Positions 35,037 to 43,351 of a DNA stretch of 64,000 nt are shown here, one piece after another. The position numbers were made by a program, and so were the translations under genes. Origin of the DNA: Streptococcus parasanguinis (GTDB lineage: Bacteria > Bacillota > Bacilli > Lactobacillales > Streptococcaceae); NCBI RefSeq assembly GCF_001073155.1, contig NZ_JVEE01000031.1:1-64000 (forward strand), written 5' to 3'. The notes beneath the pieces were generated by a model, which was given only the letters and a program-made list of their open reading frames with translations, had not been told where the DNA came from and did not search any database. Position 1 is the first letter of the stretch. Each line of letters starts with the position of its first letter.

Positions 35037-35836
35037 GGTTCCACCTCCTCAAAGGGATTTGTTCCAAGCCTTGAAAAATAGACTTGTAGGGCGGGTCCTA
35101 TATAGTCATTGACGATTTTTTGCTTTTCTTCCCAAGCGTTTGAGGCGGTATCAATATTCCCAACCTCCATCAACTTCGGAAGCATGCTCATATCACCATT
35201 TGTAAACTCCATAATCAAGCTCCAGTATTCTTGCACAACCTGTTGGCATTGTTCGCTTTCAGCTGGTACGTTTTCTTTCTGAAGCTCCACGATTTGATCA
35301 CTTAGGCGGTTCAACCTGTCCATAAAGTCTTGTCCGCTTTTCTTGTCAAATCGACTGCGAATCTGGTCGAGCGTATCATCATCAAAGCGCTTAATGAGAG
35401 AGTAGGAGTCATTCTTCATCTGTAGATTGACAATAATGTCTGCATATTTCTTAAAATTGACCGTTTGTATTTGTAAAACTTCTACCTTTAACTGCTCTAT
35501 TGCGATCAAAGAATCCTTAAGTTGCTCTATATTTTTACGAAGAACATCTGCCTGCTCAGTAAGAGCTTTAGCAACATCATCAGGTGTTTTTAAAGAGATC
35601 AAACGGCTCTTTATATCCTTGAGAGAAAATCCCAGTGATTTTAAAGATAGAATCTGATGGAGTAGCACTATATCTTTATCGGTATAAAGCCTGCGACCTC
35701 CCTCACTTTCTGCCGATGGGGAAAGCAGCCCCTCTTTATCGTAATATTGTAGAGTACGGATGGTAACGCCCATTTTCTTAGCAAGTTCCCCAACTGTCAT
35801 AAATCCTTCCGGAATTGCTCTATATTTAGCCATCAT
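35033..35836 (-). CDS. MerR-family transcriptional regulator of the ABC operon
   Basis: The 267-residue regulator has an N-terminal MerR winged helix (TVGELAKKMGVTIRTLQYYDKEGLL) and a long C-terminal helical region with a coiled coil (about 100-130) and an effector part. I chose an ATG at 35836 with GGAGGGGAG upstream; the next codon is also ATG. It is first in the operon with the ABC transporter genes and probably activates it through the 19-bp-spaced promoter described separately. The inducer is unknown, likely a drug or peptide. Confidence 0.9.
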   Translation of the reverse strand: MMAKYRAIPEGFMTVGELAKKMGVTIRTLQYYDKEGLLSPSAESEGGRRLYTDKDIVLLHQILSLKSLGFSLKDIKSRLISLKTPDDVAKALTEQADVLRKNIEQLKDSLIAIEQLKVEVLQIQTVNFKKYADIIVNLQMKNDSYSLIKRFDDDTLDQIRSRFDKKSGQDFMDRLNRLSDQIVELQKENVPAESEQCQQVVQEYWSLIMEFTNGDMSMLPKLMEVGNIDTASNAWEEKQKIVNDYIGPALQVYFSRLGTNPFEEVEP

Positions 35837-35855
35837 TACTCCCCTCCTCATACCT

Positions 35856-35886
35856 ATTATACATCGTTACGTAACGTCATGAACAA
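35856..35886 (-). promoter_or_regulatory. MerR-type promoter with 19-bp spacer and palindromic operator
   Basis: On the minus strand TTGTTC (-35) and TATAAT (-10) are separated by exactly 19 bases, and the spacer holds the perfect palindrome CGTTACGTAACG (35865-35876). Over-long spacers with a central palindrome are the hallmark of MerR-activated promoters. It lies 20 bases upstream of the regulator's start. Confidence 0.8.
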
Positions 35887-36073
35887 GATTATTTTAAAAA
35901 AATTTGATTGAAAAAGACCTTTTCATATTCGAGAAAAGAAAGAGAGGTCATAGATAAAATGAAGCATGTGACAAAATATTGACATGATTCCTACCCTTTA
36001 GAATATTATTGATGAGTATGTGTCATGATTTAGAAAAGCAAAGCACAATTACAAGATGATCAATAGCAAACAC

Positions 36074-36108
36074 AAGGTGATAGACAGAACAATCTATCAC
36101 CTTTTTCT
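36074..36108 (+). terminator. Rho-independent hairpin upstream of the toxin-antitoxin operon
   Basis: A GGTGATAGA/TCTATCACC stem with an 8-base loop and T5. No gene directly precedes it on this strand, so an unannotated short transcript is possible. Confidence 0.65.
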
Positions 36109-36148
36109 GTCAAAACTATTTATCACCAGTTATGAACTCAGCTTTCAC

Positions 36149-36200
36149 TTGAATACTTTCTCTTTCGTATGGTAGAATGTATATACAAATTGTATGTACA
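36149..36200 (+). promoter_or_regulatory. Promoter and operator of the RelB-RelE-like operon
   Basis: TTGAAT and TAGAAT form a -35/-10 pair (18-base spacer). The perfect palindrome TGTATATACA (36178-36187) and the near copy TGTATGTACA (36191-36200) overlap the start of transcription, as expected for autorepression by a ribbon-helix-helix antitoxin. Confidence 0.65.
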
Positions 36201-36214
36201 AAGGAGAGGTAGAA

Positions 36215-36508
36215 ATGGCAAACACGAAAGCAGTGAATTTTCGCGCAGATGCGATGTTTTACCAGAAAACAAAAGAGGTGCTTGCAGATGAAAAAATTTC
36301 TGTATCAGATGTCCTGAATGCAGCACTTCGAAAAATTGCCAACGGGACTGTGGATCCAAGAGAATTTGTTTCAAGTGATTTGCAGAACACGCAGTATCAA
36401 GTGGCCTTTGAGGATTTGAAGAAGGAGATTTTAGTGGGGCACCAGGAAATCGCTCAAGGGAAAGTCACTTCTGTAGCCGATGTGAGAAAGGAATTTGGTC
36501 TTGACTAA
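36215..36508 (+). CDS. RelB/DinJ-family antitoxin
   Basis: The 97-residue protein has an N-terminal ribbon-helix-helix DNA-binding region (KAVNFRADAMFYQKTKEVL, then DVLNAALRKI) and an acidic C-terminus that should wrap the toxin. The ATG at 36215 follows GGAGAGG. It overlaps the toxin gene by 8 bases. It would neutralise the toxin and repress the operon through the palindromes upstream. Confidence 0.88.
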   Translation: MANTKAVNFRADAMFYQKTKEVLADEKISVSDVLNAALRKIANGTVDPREFVSSDLQNTQYQVAFEDLKKEILVGHQEIAQGKVTSVADVRKEFGLD

Positions 36509-36839
36509 GTTGAAACGCTATCAGGTCTTTCTTGCAGATCGAGCTAAGCAGGACTTGCGTGATATTCACGACTATATTCTTGTGAATTTTTATAGCCAGC
36601 AAGCTGCAGATGGTAAAGTCGATTTGCTTTTAAGTGCTCTTGAGACCCTAGAACTTTTTCCAGAAGCGTGTCCTCTGGTATCAAGCCGAGGGTATGGTGA
36701 GATGACGAATGATGGAAAACCCTATCGTTATATGCCAATAGAGAACTATCTCGCATTTTATTATATGGAGAAGCATACAGTGTATGTTGCTCGTATCCTA
36801 AGTGCAAAGCAGGATTGGGTCAAGATTTTTTATAAGTAG
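36501..36839 (+). CDS. RelE/ParE-family toxin
   Basis: The 112-residue basic protein has the RelE/ParE fold pattern: AKQDLRDIHDYI helix near the N-terminus, YRYMPIENYLAFYYM strands, then a VYVARILSAKQDW C-terminal strand. RelE members cut mRNA on the ribosome, ParE members poison gyrase; which applies is not clear. The TTG at 36501 is preferred over the TTG at 36495, since AAAGGAA lies 7 bases upstream. Confidence 0.88.
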   Translation: MTKLKRYQVFLADRAKQDLRDIHDYILVNFYSQQAADGKVDLLLSALETLELFPEACPLVSSRGYGEMTNDGKPYRYMPIENYLAFYYMEKHTVYVARILSAKQDWVKIFYK

Positions 36840-36887
36840 GATGAGGAACTTTGTGTTGCACTTCATTTTACAACGTGGCTCTTATAA

Positions 36888-36935
36888 AAAAATAAGACTG
36901 AAACCAAGGTAAAAACTATATGGTTCAGTCTTTTA
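36888..36935 (+). terminator. Terminator after the toxin gene
   Basis: AAGACTGAA and TTCAGTCTT arms with a long loop, T4 downstream. Confidence 0.6.
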
Positions 36936-37051
36936 TCCTATTTATGTAGTATAATGAAGGGAGTAGAGGTTCTACTTTTTAATAGATTTTTTCCAAGCTG
37001 ATATTAGTCATTCTATTGAGTTAAAATCCAGATTAGAGATAAGAAAGTTGA

Positions 37052-37306
37052 GTGAATTCGAGAGATTATTTCTTATTTTATTTTAGAGAATTATCTTATC
37101 AGGGAACCATTTCCCTACACTTGGATGACAGGGCTTTTTTAGGTGTGGGATCTCTCTATCTGTCCATGCTTTGGGTGATCCTTTATTTTAGTGCTTTTGT
37201 CATCGAATAGGCCCAAAGGAATATCTGGCTATGGATTGTCATCGGTATAGTTGTTATGGCATCTATAGTAGCAACTCCAATAAGGAGATACTACTTTGAT
37301 TTATAA
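37052..37306 (+). pseudogene. Broken small membrane protein gene
   Basis: A continuous frame from GTG at 37052 to TAA at 37304 encodes a protein with two hydrophobic segments (VGSLYLSMLWVILYFSAFV and WLWIVIGIVVMASIVA) but has an in-frame TAG at 37208. The pattern looks like a real two-helix membrane protein, perhaps with a missing N-terminal part. It fills the otherwise empty stretch between the toxin gene and the next CDS. Confidence 0.55.
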
Positions 37307-37362
37307 GTCATTTTTAATTTTAAGTTAGTTTCTGATGGCAATTATGTAGAAAGAGGAAAAGC

Positions 37363-37749
37363 ATGAAGCAATCACTTGAATTTTTAAAAGATAGAATCAC
37401 TGATAAGATGCCTTTAGAGGATATGGTAGAAATCTTTGAAGATTTGTGTAGTGTTCCTATTGAGGATGAGATGATTTTATTTGAGACAGGGACATATTCA
37501 GCTGTATCTAATAAACCCTTGTTTCAACTATCGTTAGTAAGGCAAGCTCCAAATGAAGATGAAGAGTTTTATCAAGTTCACCTTGATATTTTCTATGAAG
37601 CTAGTCAAGATAATCAAATCTTCAGTGAAGCCACCTGGGACGAAGATATCGAGGAAAATATTTTTGATTATATTAGAGCCTCAGATGTATTTGCTTATGC
37701 TAAAAAGCAAGAATACCTAGCAGTCAATATTTATCTGGATGAAACTTAA
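37363..37749 (+). CDS. Hypothetical acidic protein
   Basis: The 128-residue very acidic soluble protein begins MKQSLEFLKDRITDK. It has an AGAGG ribosome binding site and shows no membrane segments. It ends 36 bases before an alpha/beta hydrolase gene, so the two may be co-transcribed. The size and composition resemble cytoplasmic immunity or DUF-type proteins of streptococci. I do not recognise the family. Confidence 0.7.
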   Translation: MKQSLEFLKDRITDKMPLEDMVEIFEDLCSVPIEDEMILFETGTYSAVSNKPLFQLSLVRQAPNEDEEFYQVHLDIFYEASQDNQIFSEATWDEDIEENIFDYIRASDVFAYAKKQEYLAVNIYLDET

Positions 37750-37785
37750 GAAGAGTAGTAAAGGAAGGAAATCTGGTGGAAAAAA

Positions 37786-38541
37786 ATGAACATTCTTGAT
37801 CTTAATTCTAATCAGAAGGAGACGATATTATTAATCCATCCAATGTTATCTTCTGCACAAGGGATGAAATCGCTGATTGCAGATCAGATGGGACAAGAGT
37901 TTAGATATATCATTCCGGATTTATCTGCACATGGGCAATTAACTTCGACCATTTACGAATCGGCTCTTAAGGAAAGCCAAATGATTTATGAATATTTAAA
38001 GGATCATCATATTAAAGACTTGCGTTTAGCGTTCGGTGCTTCCTTGGGTGGAGTCGTTTTACTAAAATTATTGAAATATAAGGATATCGGGTTTGGTAAG
38101 GTTGTTTTTGAGGGGGTAAGTTTATGGACAAAATCAGCTTTGCTTGATGTATTTACTAGGTACCTATTGCTAAAAAAACATAGAAAAGCTATACGCAACA
38201 GAGATTTAGCTGTTCGAAAGATGGTTTCACTTTATGGAGAAAAAGGAGTGATGATGGCAGATTCTTTCATTGCTATGGATGAAGAAAGCATCAAACATAT
38301 TTCCCATGATTGTGCATTTGTGGATTTGCCCAACCTTACGCCAGAGGAACAAAAAAGTTGTGTATTCTTTTATGGTTCAAAAGAATTCGACTTGATAGCT
38401 GCTAAAAAAGTTCTCCCCCAAAAGTATCCTCAAGCCAAATTTCATATTTGGCAAGGATATGGTCACTGTCGCAAGATCACTGAAAATCCTAGAGCCTACT
38501 CTAAGATTCTGCGAAATGAAATATTAAGTTCGAACTGTTGA
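37786..38541 (+). CDS. Alpha/beta hydrolase
   Basis: The 251-residue protein has an ILLIHPMLSSA opening loop, nucleophile elbow FGASLGGV near residue 86, a likely acid in YGSKEFD and a C-terminal His in YGHCRK. No signal peptide is seen. It is related in layout to the hydrolase at 31742 but not close in sequence. The substrate is unknown. It follows the hypothetical gene by 36 bases. Confidence 0.82.
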   Translation: MNILDLNSNQKETILLIHPMLSSAQGMKSLIADQMGQEFRYIIPDLSAHGQLTSTIYESALKESQMIYEYLKDHHIKDLRLAFGASLGGVVLLKLLKYKDIGFGKVVFEGVSLWTKSALLDVFTRYLLLKKHRKAIRNRDLAVRKMVSLYGEKGVMMADSFIAMDEESIKHISHDCAFVDLPNLTPEEQKSCVFFYGSKEFDLIAAKKVLPQKYPQAKFHIWQGYGHCRKITENPRAYSKILRNEILSSNC

Positions 38542-38668
38542 TTGGGTAAGCTTGTTACTGAAACAGTAATAGAGTGAAATAGCGATAGATTAAATAATGA
38601 CTAAACTAAGGAATTTGCAAGTGATTTCATTTTAAAAGTTAATTGTTGGACTTTTTCTCAGAATAGGT

Positions 38669-39490
38669 TCAAAATTTTGTACGGTTAATGGTGGATTTTT
38701 CCCATGATAATCTCTCCACAGTTTTATTACGTATATGAATTGCAATCGGAGTGATAAGTAGGTATAGCAAGGTCAAAATGATAAAAAATCCGATATCAGC
38801 ATCCAAAAATACATATACAATATTAAAGCCAAAATGCATGAAAATAGAATAAATCAGGTTATTATATTTTTCCAAAATAATATTCATACAAATAGTAATA
38901 GATGTAATCACAACTATATTAGCAATAATATAAGGAACGGCCCGCCAGTCCGTAAATTTTGAATCTACTACCCACAGAAGTGTATGCCAGAAACACCAGA
39001 CTAGGCCTTGGTAAATAGAGGATTTTAAAAAATGATATTTTTTATTAAATTCTTCTCTCATATAACCACGCCACCCTAATTCTTCACCAGTCGGACCTGA
39101 TGTAAATGATAAGAAAATACTTAGTGGCAATGATACGGTTCCTAGATTGATGTAGGAGAGCATTGTTTTTTGGGTCATAAGTGAGTAGAGGAAGAGTGAT
39201 AAAATACTGAGCCCAAATGTAAGACCAAATGAAGATAGAAGTGGGAGTAACGACACTTTAGCAGAGAAACACCGCTTAAGGAAAGTTGTTCTTTTCTCAT
39301 CAGTCCTGAAATACTTCCATCCAAATAAAAGAAGGTATGATGGAGACCATGCGATGATATTTCGTACAATCCACATGATAACAGGTGGAATCTTAAATAC
39401 TAAACTTGCAGGAGCTGCTACAAAAATAATGAGTGCCCAAACAAGTACATAAGAACTGATGATGTATCTTTTTAAATAATTTACATTCAT
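38669..39490 (-). CDS. CPBP family intramembrane metalloprotease
   Basis: The 273-residue protein has about eight membrane helices and the CPBP motifs EELGWR (Glu136, Glu137, Arg141), FWHTLLW and MHFGFN, which form the metal site of Rce1-type proteases. In Firmicutes such proteins are linked with bacteriocin self-immunity and peptide processing. It follows the XRE-DUF4097 regulator by 4 bases, so that regulator probably controls it. Confidence 0.88.
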   Translation of the reverse strand: MNVNYLKRYIISSYVLVWALIIFVAAPASLVFKIPPVIMWIVRNIIAWSPSYLLLFGWKYFRTDEKRTTFLKRCFSAKVSLLPLLSSFGLTFGLSILSLFLYSLMTQKTMLSYINLGTVSLPLSIFLSFTSGPTGEELGWRGYMREEFNKKYHFLKSSIYQGLVWCFWHTLLWVVDSKFTDWRAVPYIIANIVVITSITICMNIILEKYNNLIYSIFMHFGFNIVYVFLDADIGFFIILTLLYLLITPIAIHIRNKTVERLSWEKSTINRTKF

Positions 39491-39494
39491 TTAG

Positions 39495-40382
39495 TTACCC
39501 TCTTTCTTCAGCTGTATAGATAACTAGTTCACTCTTAATACCATTCAATTCAATTATATTATCTGCATCGGGTGAATCGAAAGGTTCAGTTTTTTGCCCA
39601 TTTTTTTCATAATAAATATTTGTTCCAATCCCTTTGGTAACAGCAGTAAATAGGCTGTTTTCAGGAATACGAATTCTGGATGTTGCTGAAATCTGGTTAA
39701 TGTCAACTTCACCGTTTAATGAATGACATAATACTTCCATATCAAGATTACAGTTTATTTTTACTTTACCTGAAATATCTTCTAGGGTAATACGAGATGT
39801 TTTAAGGTCAAGTTCGATATTGTCACATTCTAGGGAGTGAATTTCTACAGACTCTGCACGAACCGCGCATTCAATGTGACTAATATAGCGAGTTGGGATT
39901 TGCACAAAGATACTGACCGTTTCTTTAGCCGTTGCCTCTGTTACACCATTGTAACGTTTTACATCTAGGTCAATTCTTTTTCTACTATCATCAATTTTTA
40001 CTTTAAAATCATTTTGAAGTGTAGAAAGAAGATTGGATACCAGACGAACTCGAATCTTTTCTCCCTTGTATCCGGACAATACAAACTTTTCTGCGCCTCC
40101 AAATTTCATATCATAGCTCTTGATCTTATCGATATCATACTCTGTGATACTCTCAAAAAGATATTCGCTTGTCTTAAGACTAGTTCTTTCATTACAGATT
40201 AGCTCATCGATAGAGATGTTAAATAGGTTTGAAATGGATATCATATTTTCGATATCTGGAATTCCAGCACCAGTTTCCCACTTTGTTACAGCCTGTCTTG
40301 ATACACCGATTTTTTCAGCTAAAAGTTCTTGTGACATCCCTACTTGTTTACGTATGGATTTTAATTTTTCAGCAAATGTCAT
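39495..40382 (-). CDS. XRE-family regulator with C-terminal DUF4097 beta domain
   Basis: The 295-residue protein has an N-terminal HTH (MSQELLAEKIGVSRQAVTKW), a linker of about 40 residues, and a beta-helix-like DUF4097 domain (about 120-290) with repeated short strands. DUF4097 usually occurs on envelope proteins; the fusion to a cytoplasmic HTH suggests a sensor that binds a ligand or partner. The start follows GAGGAGG. It is coupled to the CPBP gene. Confidence 0.85.
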   Translation of the reverse strand: MTFAEKLKSIRKQVGMSQELLAEKIGVSRQAVTKWETGAGIPDIENMISISNLFNISIDELICNERTSLKTSEYLFESITEYDIDKIKSYDMKFGGAEKFVLSGYKGEKIRVRLVSNLLSTLQNDFKVKIDDSRKRIDLDVKRYNGVTEATAKETVSIFVQIPTRYISHIECAVRAESVEIHSLECDNIELDLKTSRITLEDISGKVKINCNLDMEVLCHSLNGEVDINQISATSRIRIPENSLFTAVTKGIGTNIYYEKNGQKTEPFDSPDADNIIELNGIKSELVIYTAEERG

Positions 40383-40610
40383 GTTGTATGACCTCCTCTA
40401 TATTCTATGATGTAATTTGTCATAAAGTAGCAATATGACTGATTTTAGTATAGAATAAACGATGATTACAGCACAAGCAAGTAGAGGTTGCATTCTCATT
40501 ATTTTTGCTACTTTGCGTGGCATTTATCGTTTTAACGTTGATTTTTAGCATTATTTTAGTTATTTTACCATACATTCAAATAATAGAATTAAAAATAATA
40601 TTTTGAAATC

Positions 40611-40666
40611 TGAACTGCACCCCAAAAGTTAGACAGAAAAAAATCTAACTTTTGGGGTGCAGTTCA
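40611..40666. repeat. Perfect 23-bp inverted repeat resembling IS3-family ends (MITE-like)
   Basis: The arm TGAACTGCACCCCAAAAGTT (plus AGA) at 40611-40633 is perfectly inverted at 40644-40666, with only 10 bases between. The arm sequence is like terminal repeats of streptococcal IS3-group elements. No transposase is present, so this is either a minimal non-autonomous unit or two IS ends left after excision. It would also form a strong RNA hairpin and may end transcription between the two regulators. Confidence 0.75.
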
Positions 40667-40707
40667 ATTTTTTTTTAAAAAATTGAGAAAATATTTTTAG
40701 AAAACGA

Positions 40708-40772
40708 TGTCAAATATAGTTGACATTAAACAACTAATATTGTAAAATAAATGTATCAAATATATTTGACAC
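40708..40772 (+). promoter_or_regulatory. Two palindromic operators of the small XRE regulator
   Basis: TGTCAAATATAGTTGACA (40708-40725) and GTATCAAATATATTTGACAC (40753-40772) share the palindrome TCAAATATAnTTGA and are 46 bases apart centre to centre. They flank an AT-rich promoter with TAAAAT near 40743. The arrangement suggests cooperative autorepression by the XRE protein encoded just downstream. Confidence 0.65.
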
Positions 40773-40794
40773 ATTTGTGATTAGGAGGTGCCAA

Positions 40795-40995
40795 GTGAAC
40801 CGGGTGAAAGAATACAGAGTCAATCTTGGTCTTTCTCAATTGGCTTTGGCAAAAAGTATTGGAGTTTCCAGGCAAACGATTAATATGATTGAGAATGGGA
40901 AGTATAACCCTTCCTTAGATCTCTGTATCAATCTGGCAAAAGAGCTTGGGACGGATTTGAATTCTTTATTTTGGAGGATCGATGATGATGAATAA
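40795..40995 (+). CDS. Small XRE-family regulator
   Basis: The 66-residue protein is a single Cro/C1-type HTH (LSQLALAKSIGVSRQTINMIE). The start GTG at 40795 follows AGGAGGTG 7 bases upstream; the frame is open further upstream to 40777. It overlaps the downstream membrane protein gene by 14 bases. Small XRE plus membrane protein pairs of this type are common in Firmicutes, and the regulator typically controls the pair. Confidence 0.9.
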   Translation: MNRVKEYRVNLGLSQLALAKSIGVSRQTINMIENGKYNPSLDLCINLAKELGTDLNSLFWRIDDDE

Positions 40996-41500
40996 AAACT
41001 GGCAATTGAAATGTGTTAAAGCCTTCTACGATATTACAGGTGAGCTTGACGAATACAAGGAAAAAGAATTGAGTACCTTTGGGAACAACATGTACATGCT
41101 CTTTATGTCGGGGATTATCCTTGGATTCCTGCTCAGTTTCATGTTCACTACAGATTGTGTCGGTGTGATCACGTTTTTAGTATTTTGCTACTCTCTGTAC
41201 CAACAAGAGCAGGTGATTCATCGTTTGGAACTCGATATCTATGAGGTTTCAGAAGGTGAAGTAGGAGAGGCGAAGAAAAAAATGCTAAAAAGAACTTTCC
41301 TTCAAACCTTGATTGTGATGGGACTGGCTATTTTTGTTGCTATCGGTCTTTGGAGAACAGGATTGCTACAAGAAAATAAGATAAGCTTTGAAATGTATTT
41401 CACTTTTATTTTCCCTCTTGTCATTGGGCTGATTACCATTATCAGTTTCTTGAGTAGTTTCATTGCAAATAGAAGAAAAATCAAGGTGATTCGGGAGTAG
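40982..41500 (+). CDS. Membrane protein paired with the small XRE regulator
   Basis: The 172-residue protein has four predicted helices (about 35-53, 57-75, 102-122 and 135-160) with a basic C-terminus. Start codons MMM at 40982 follow TTGGAGG. Its overlap with the XRE gene shows translational coupling. I do not recognise the family beyond this common pairing. Confidence 0.8.
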   Translation: MMMNKNWQLKCVKAFYDITGELDEYKEKELSTFGNNMYMLFMSGIILGFLLSFMFTTDCVGVITFLVFCYSLYQQEQVIHRLELDIYEVSEGEVGEAKKKMLKRTFLQTLIVMGLAIFVAIGLWRTGLLQENKISFEMYFTFIFPLVIGLITIISFLSSFIANRRKIKVIRE

Positions 41501-41585
41501 ATCCATCAGAGATAAGACTGGATATTTTTATTAAGATTAAGCTAAAAGTAAATGGAACCCATTATGATGAAAGAAATGAGTAAGT

Positions 41586-42026
41586 ATGAATAGAATAGTA
41601 GACGATCAGATAGTGCTTATTCCCTATTATAGGAATGATGAGATCTCCCTTTTTTGGTATCAAGATAGCGAGGTTTGCAAACAAGTGGATAATACTGATC
41701 AGATTTACGATGTAACAAAACTTCATAAAATGTATGATTACCTATCTTCACATGGTTCTTGCTATTATATCCAATATGAGGGAGTGTTAGTTGGAGATGT
41801 GACACTTCAAGATAATTCAGAGCTTTCTATAGTGATCAGCAAAGAGTATCAGAATTTACATATCGGAAGACGATGTGTTTCTGAAATGATACAGTTGGCC
41901 AAAGAGAAAGAAATGGTTAAGGTAACTGCTCAAATTTATCCTTTTAATACTCAAAGTCAAAGAATGTTTTTGGCTTTGGGATTTCAGAAAGTAGATGAAG
42001 AGTGGTATGAATATAAGTTGATTTAG
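41586..42026 (+). CDS. GNAT-family acetyltransferase
   Basis: The 146-residue protein has the GNAT pattern: a strand with ISKEYQNLHIGRRC (the acetyl-CoA-binding Q/R-x-x-G region, here NLHIGRR), then VSEMIQLAKEKE and a C-terminal IYPFNTQSQRMFLALGF. The substrate is unknown. The ribosome binding site is weak. Confidence 0.82.
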   Translation: MNRIVDDQIVLIPYYRNDEISLFWYQDSEVCKQVDNTDQIYDVTKLHKMYDYLSSHGSCYYIQYEGVLVGDVTLQDNSELSIVISKEYQNLHIGRRCVSEMIQLAKEKEMVKVTAQIYPFNTQSQRMFLALGFQKVDEEWYEYKLI

Positions 42027-42212
42027 AATAGTTGTGTATCATTTTATGTATTAAAATAATAGTCAATATTTTATACACTAAAGAATATTAAAGTAAAAAT
42101 AAACTTATTAAAAAATCTAATTGACATAGGAGAAGAAATTGCCTATCTTCTATGTTTGTAACCGCTTTTTTCTGCTATAATATCACTAGATAGAAATGTG
42201 GGAGTTTCAATC

Positions 42213-43232
42213 ATGGTTACAAAACGATTTTTGAAAAATGTTATTGTTGCGATGGTCTCGGTTTTTATGTCCTTGGCCATTGTTCAAGGGGCTCAAGCTC
42301 AGCAAACGGGCCTCGATTACCAGAGACTTCATCTACTGCCTTTTAATGGCAGTAAGCAGCTTGTACTGGGGGATTTTGATCATTTAGGTCGTGCGACCTC
42401 AGCCCATATTCAGCTGCAGGACAAGGATGAGCCAAAGAAAAAAAGAGAACCACGTCTCAACTATAATCCGGTTGGCTGGCACAATTATAAGATTGCTTAT
42501 GGAAACAAAGGAAAGAAGGCCTGGCTGTTCCATAGAGGGCATCTGATTGGCTATCAATTTAGTGGACTGACCAATGAAGGGAAAAATCTGGTTGCTCTAA
42601 CTGCCTGGACCAATACGGGAAATTATAAAGGGACAGCAGATAGTAATGTGGAAGGTATGCTCTACTACGAGAAACGACTCGATAGCTGGTTGGCCACCCA
42701 TCCCAATTATTGGCTGGATTATAAGGTGACGCCTGTCTATACTGGGGATGAAGTGATTCCTCGGCAGGTGACCTTGCAATATGTAGGAATTGATCGAGAT
42801 GGCAACCTCCTACCAATCAATTTAAGTAGCCCCAAAGAGTCAGTAGATGCTTATGGGATCACCACCGTTACCTTGGATAATTATTCCAAGAATGCGACCA
42901 TTGACTATCTGAAGGGGACCGCTAAGCCATCTTTAGTGCCGACGGAACCAAGTAGTCAACCACAACCAGCCAGTCCTTCTGTAGAGACGAAACCAAGTCA
43001 AGCCCCTCAACCGAGTCAGTCAGCAGGACCTGCACAGCCAGTTCAACCTGTAGAGCCTACAGAGCCAACTCGTCAACTAGCTCCAGTTGTTTATGTGGCC
43101 AGAAATGGAAGTGCTGAGGTTTATTGGTACTCTAAGGATAGCATGCCACGAAATACTAACTTTGCCAAAGTAGTTGAAATGTCAGAAGAGCAAGCGCTCA
43201 GTCTTGGAAAGCGGCATACAAGTAAGGAATAA
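42213..43232 (+). CDS. Secreted DNA/RNA non-specific endonuclease
   Basis: The 339-residue protein has a signal peptide (residues 1-27, with VQGAQA before QQT) and a beta-beta-alpha metal nuclease domain. The catalytic motif HRGHLIGYQF (His110 as general base) departs from the usual DRGH in its first residue, and NLVALT...TNTGNY follows. The region from about 240 to 290 is a Pro/Gln/Ser-rich linker, and a C-terminal 50-residue domain begins VVYVARNGSAEVYWYS. It would degrade extracellular DNA for nutrition, DNA uptake or escape from neutrophil traps. No sortase motif is present. The ATG at 42213 follows GTGGGAG. Confidence 0.88.
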   Translation: MVTKRFLKNVIVAMVSVFMSLAIVQGAQAQQTGLDYQRLHLLPFNGSKQLVLGDFDHLGRATSAHIQLQDKDEPKKKREPRLNYNPVGWHNYKIAYGNKGKKAWLFHRGHLIGYQFSGLTNEGKNLVALTAWTNTGNYKGTADSNVEGMLYYEKRLDSWLATHPNYWLDYKVTPVYTGDEVIPRQVTLQYVGIDRDGNLLPINLSSPKESVDAYGITTVTLDNYSKNATIDYLKGTAKPSLVPTEPSSQPQPASPSVETKPSQAPQPSQSAGPAQPVQPVEPTEPTRQLAPVVYVARNGSAEVYWYSKDSMPRNTNFAKVVEMSEEQALSLGKRHTSKE

Positions 43233-43256
43233 GTATCAGTCATTTAGATGATGAGA

Positions 43257-43282
43257 AAGCCCAATTGCTGGGCTTTTTGTGT
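43257..43282 (+). terminator. Terminator, left copy of a 26-bp direct repeat
   Basis: The palindrome AGCCCAATTGCTGGGCT followed by T4 ends the nuclease gene. The same 26 bases, including the GTGT tail, recur at 44635-44660 after the Abi_2 gene. Confidence 0.85.
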
Positions 43283-43351
43283 AGGGTAAGTTCTAAATAG
43301 GAGAACTAAAATGATTGAAAATATGCTATAATAATAGGACGGAGGTAGAAT

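Noticed and set aside
42559-42816. Minus-strand ORFs within the nuclease gene
   Set aside because: They are shadows of a gene with a clear signal peptide and active site on the plus strand.
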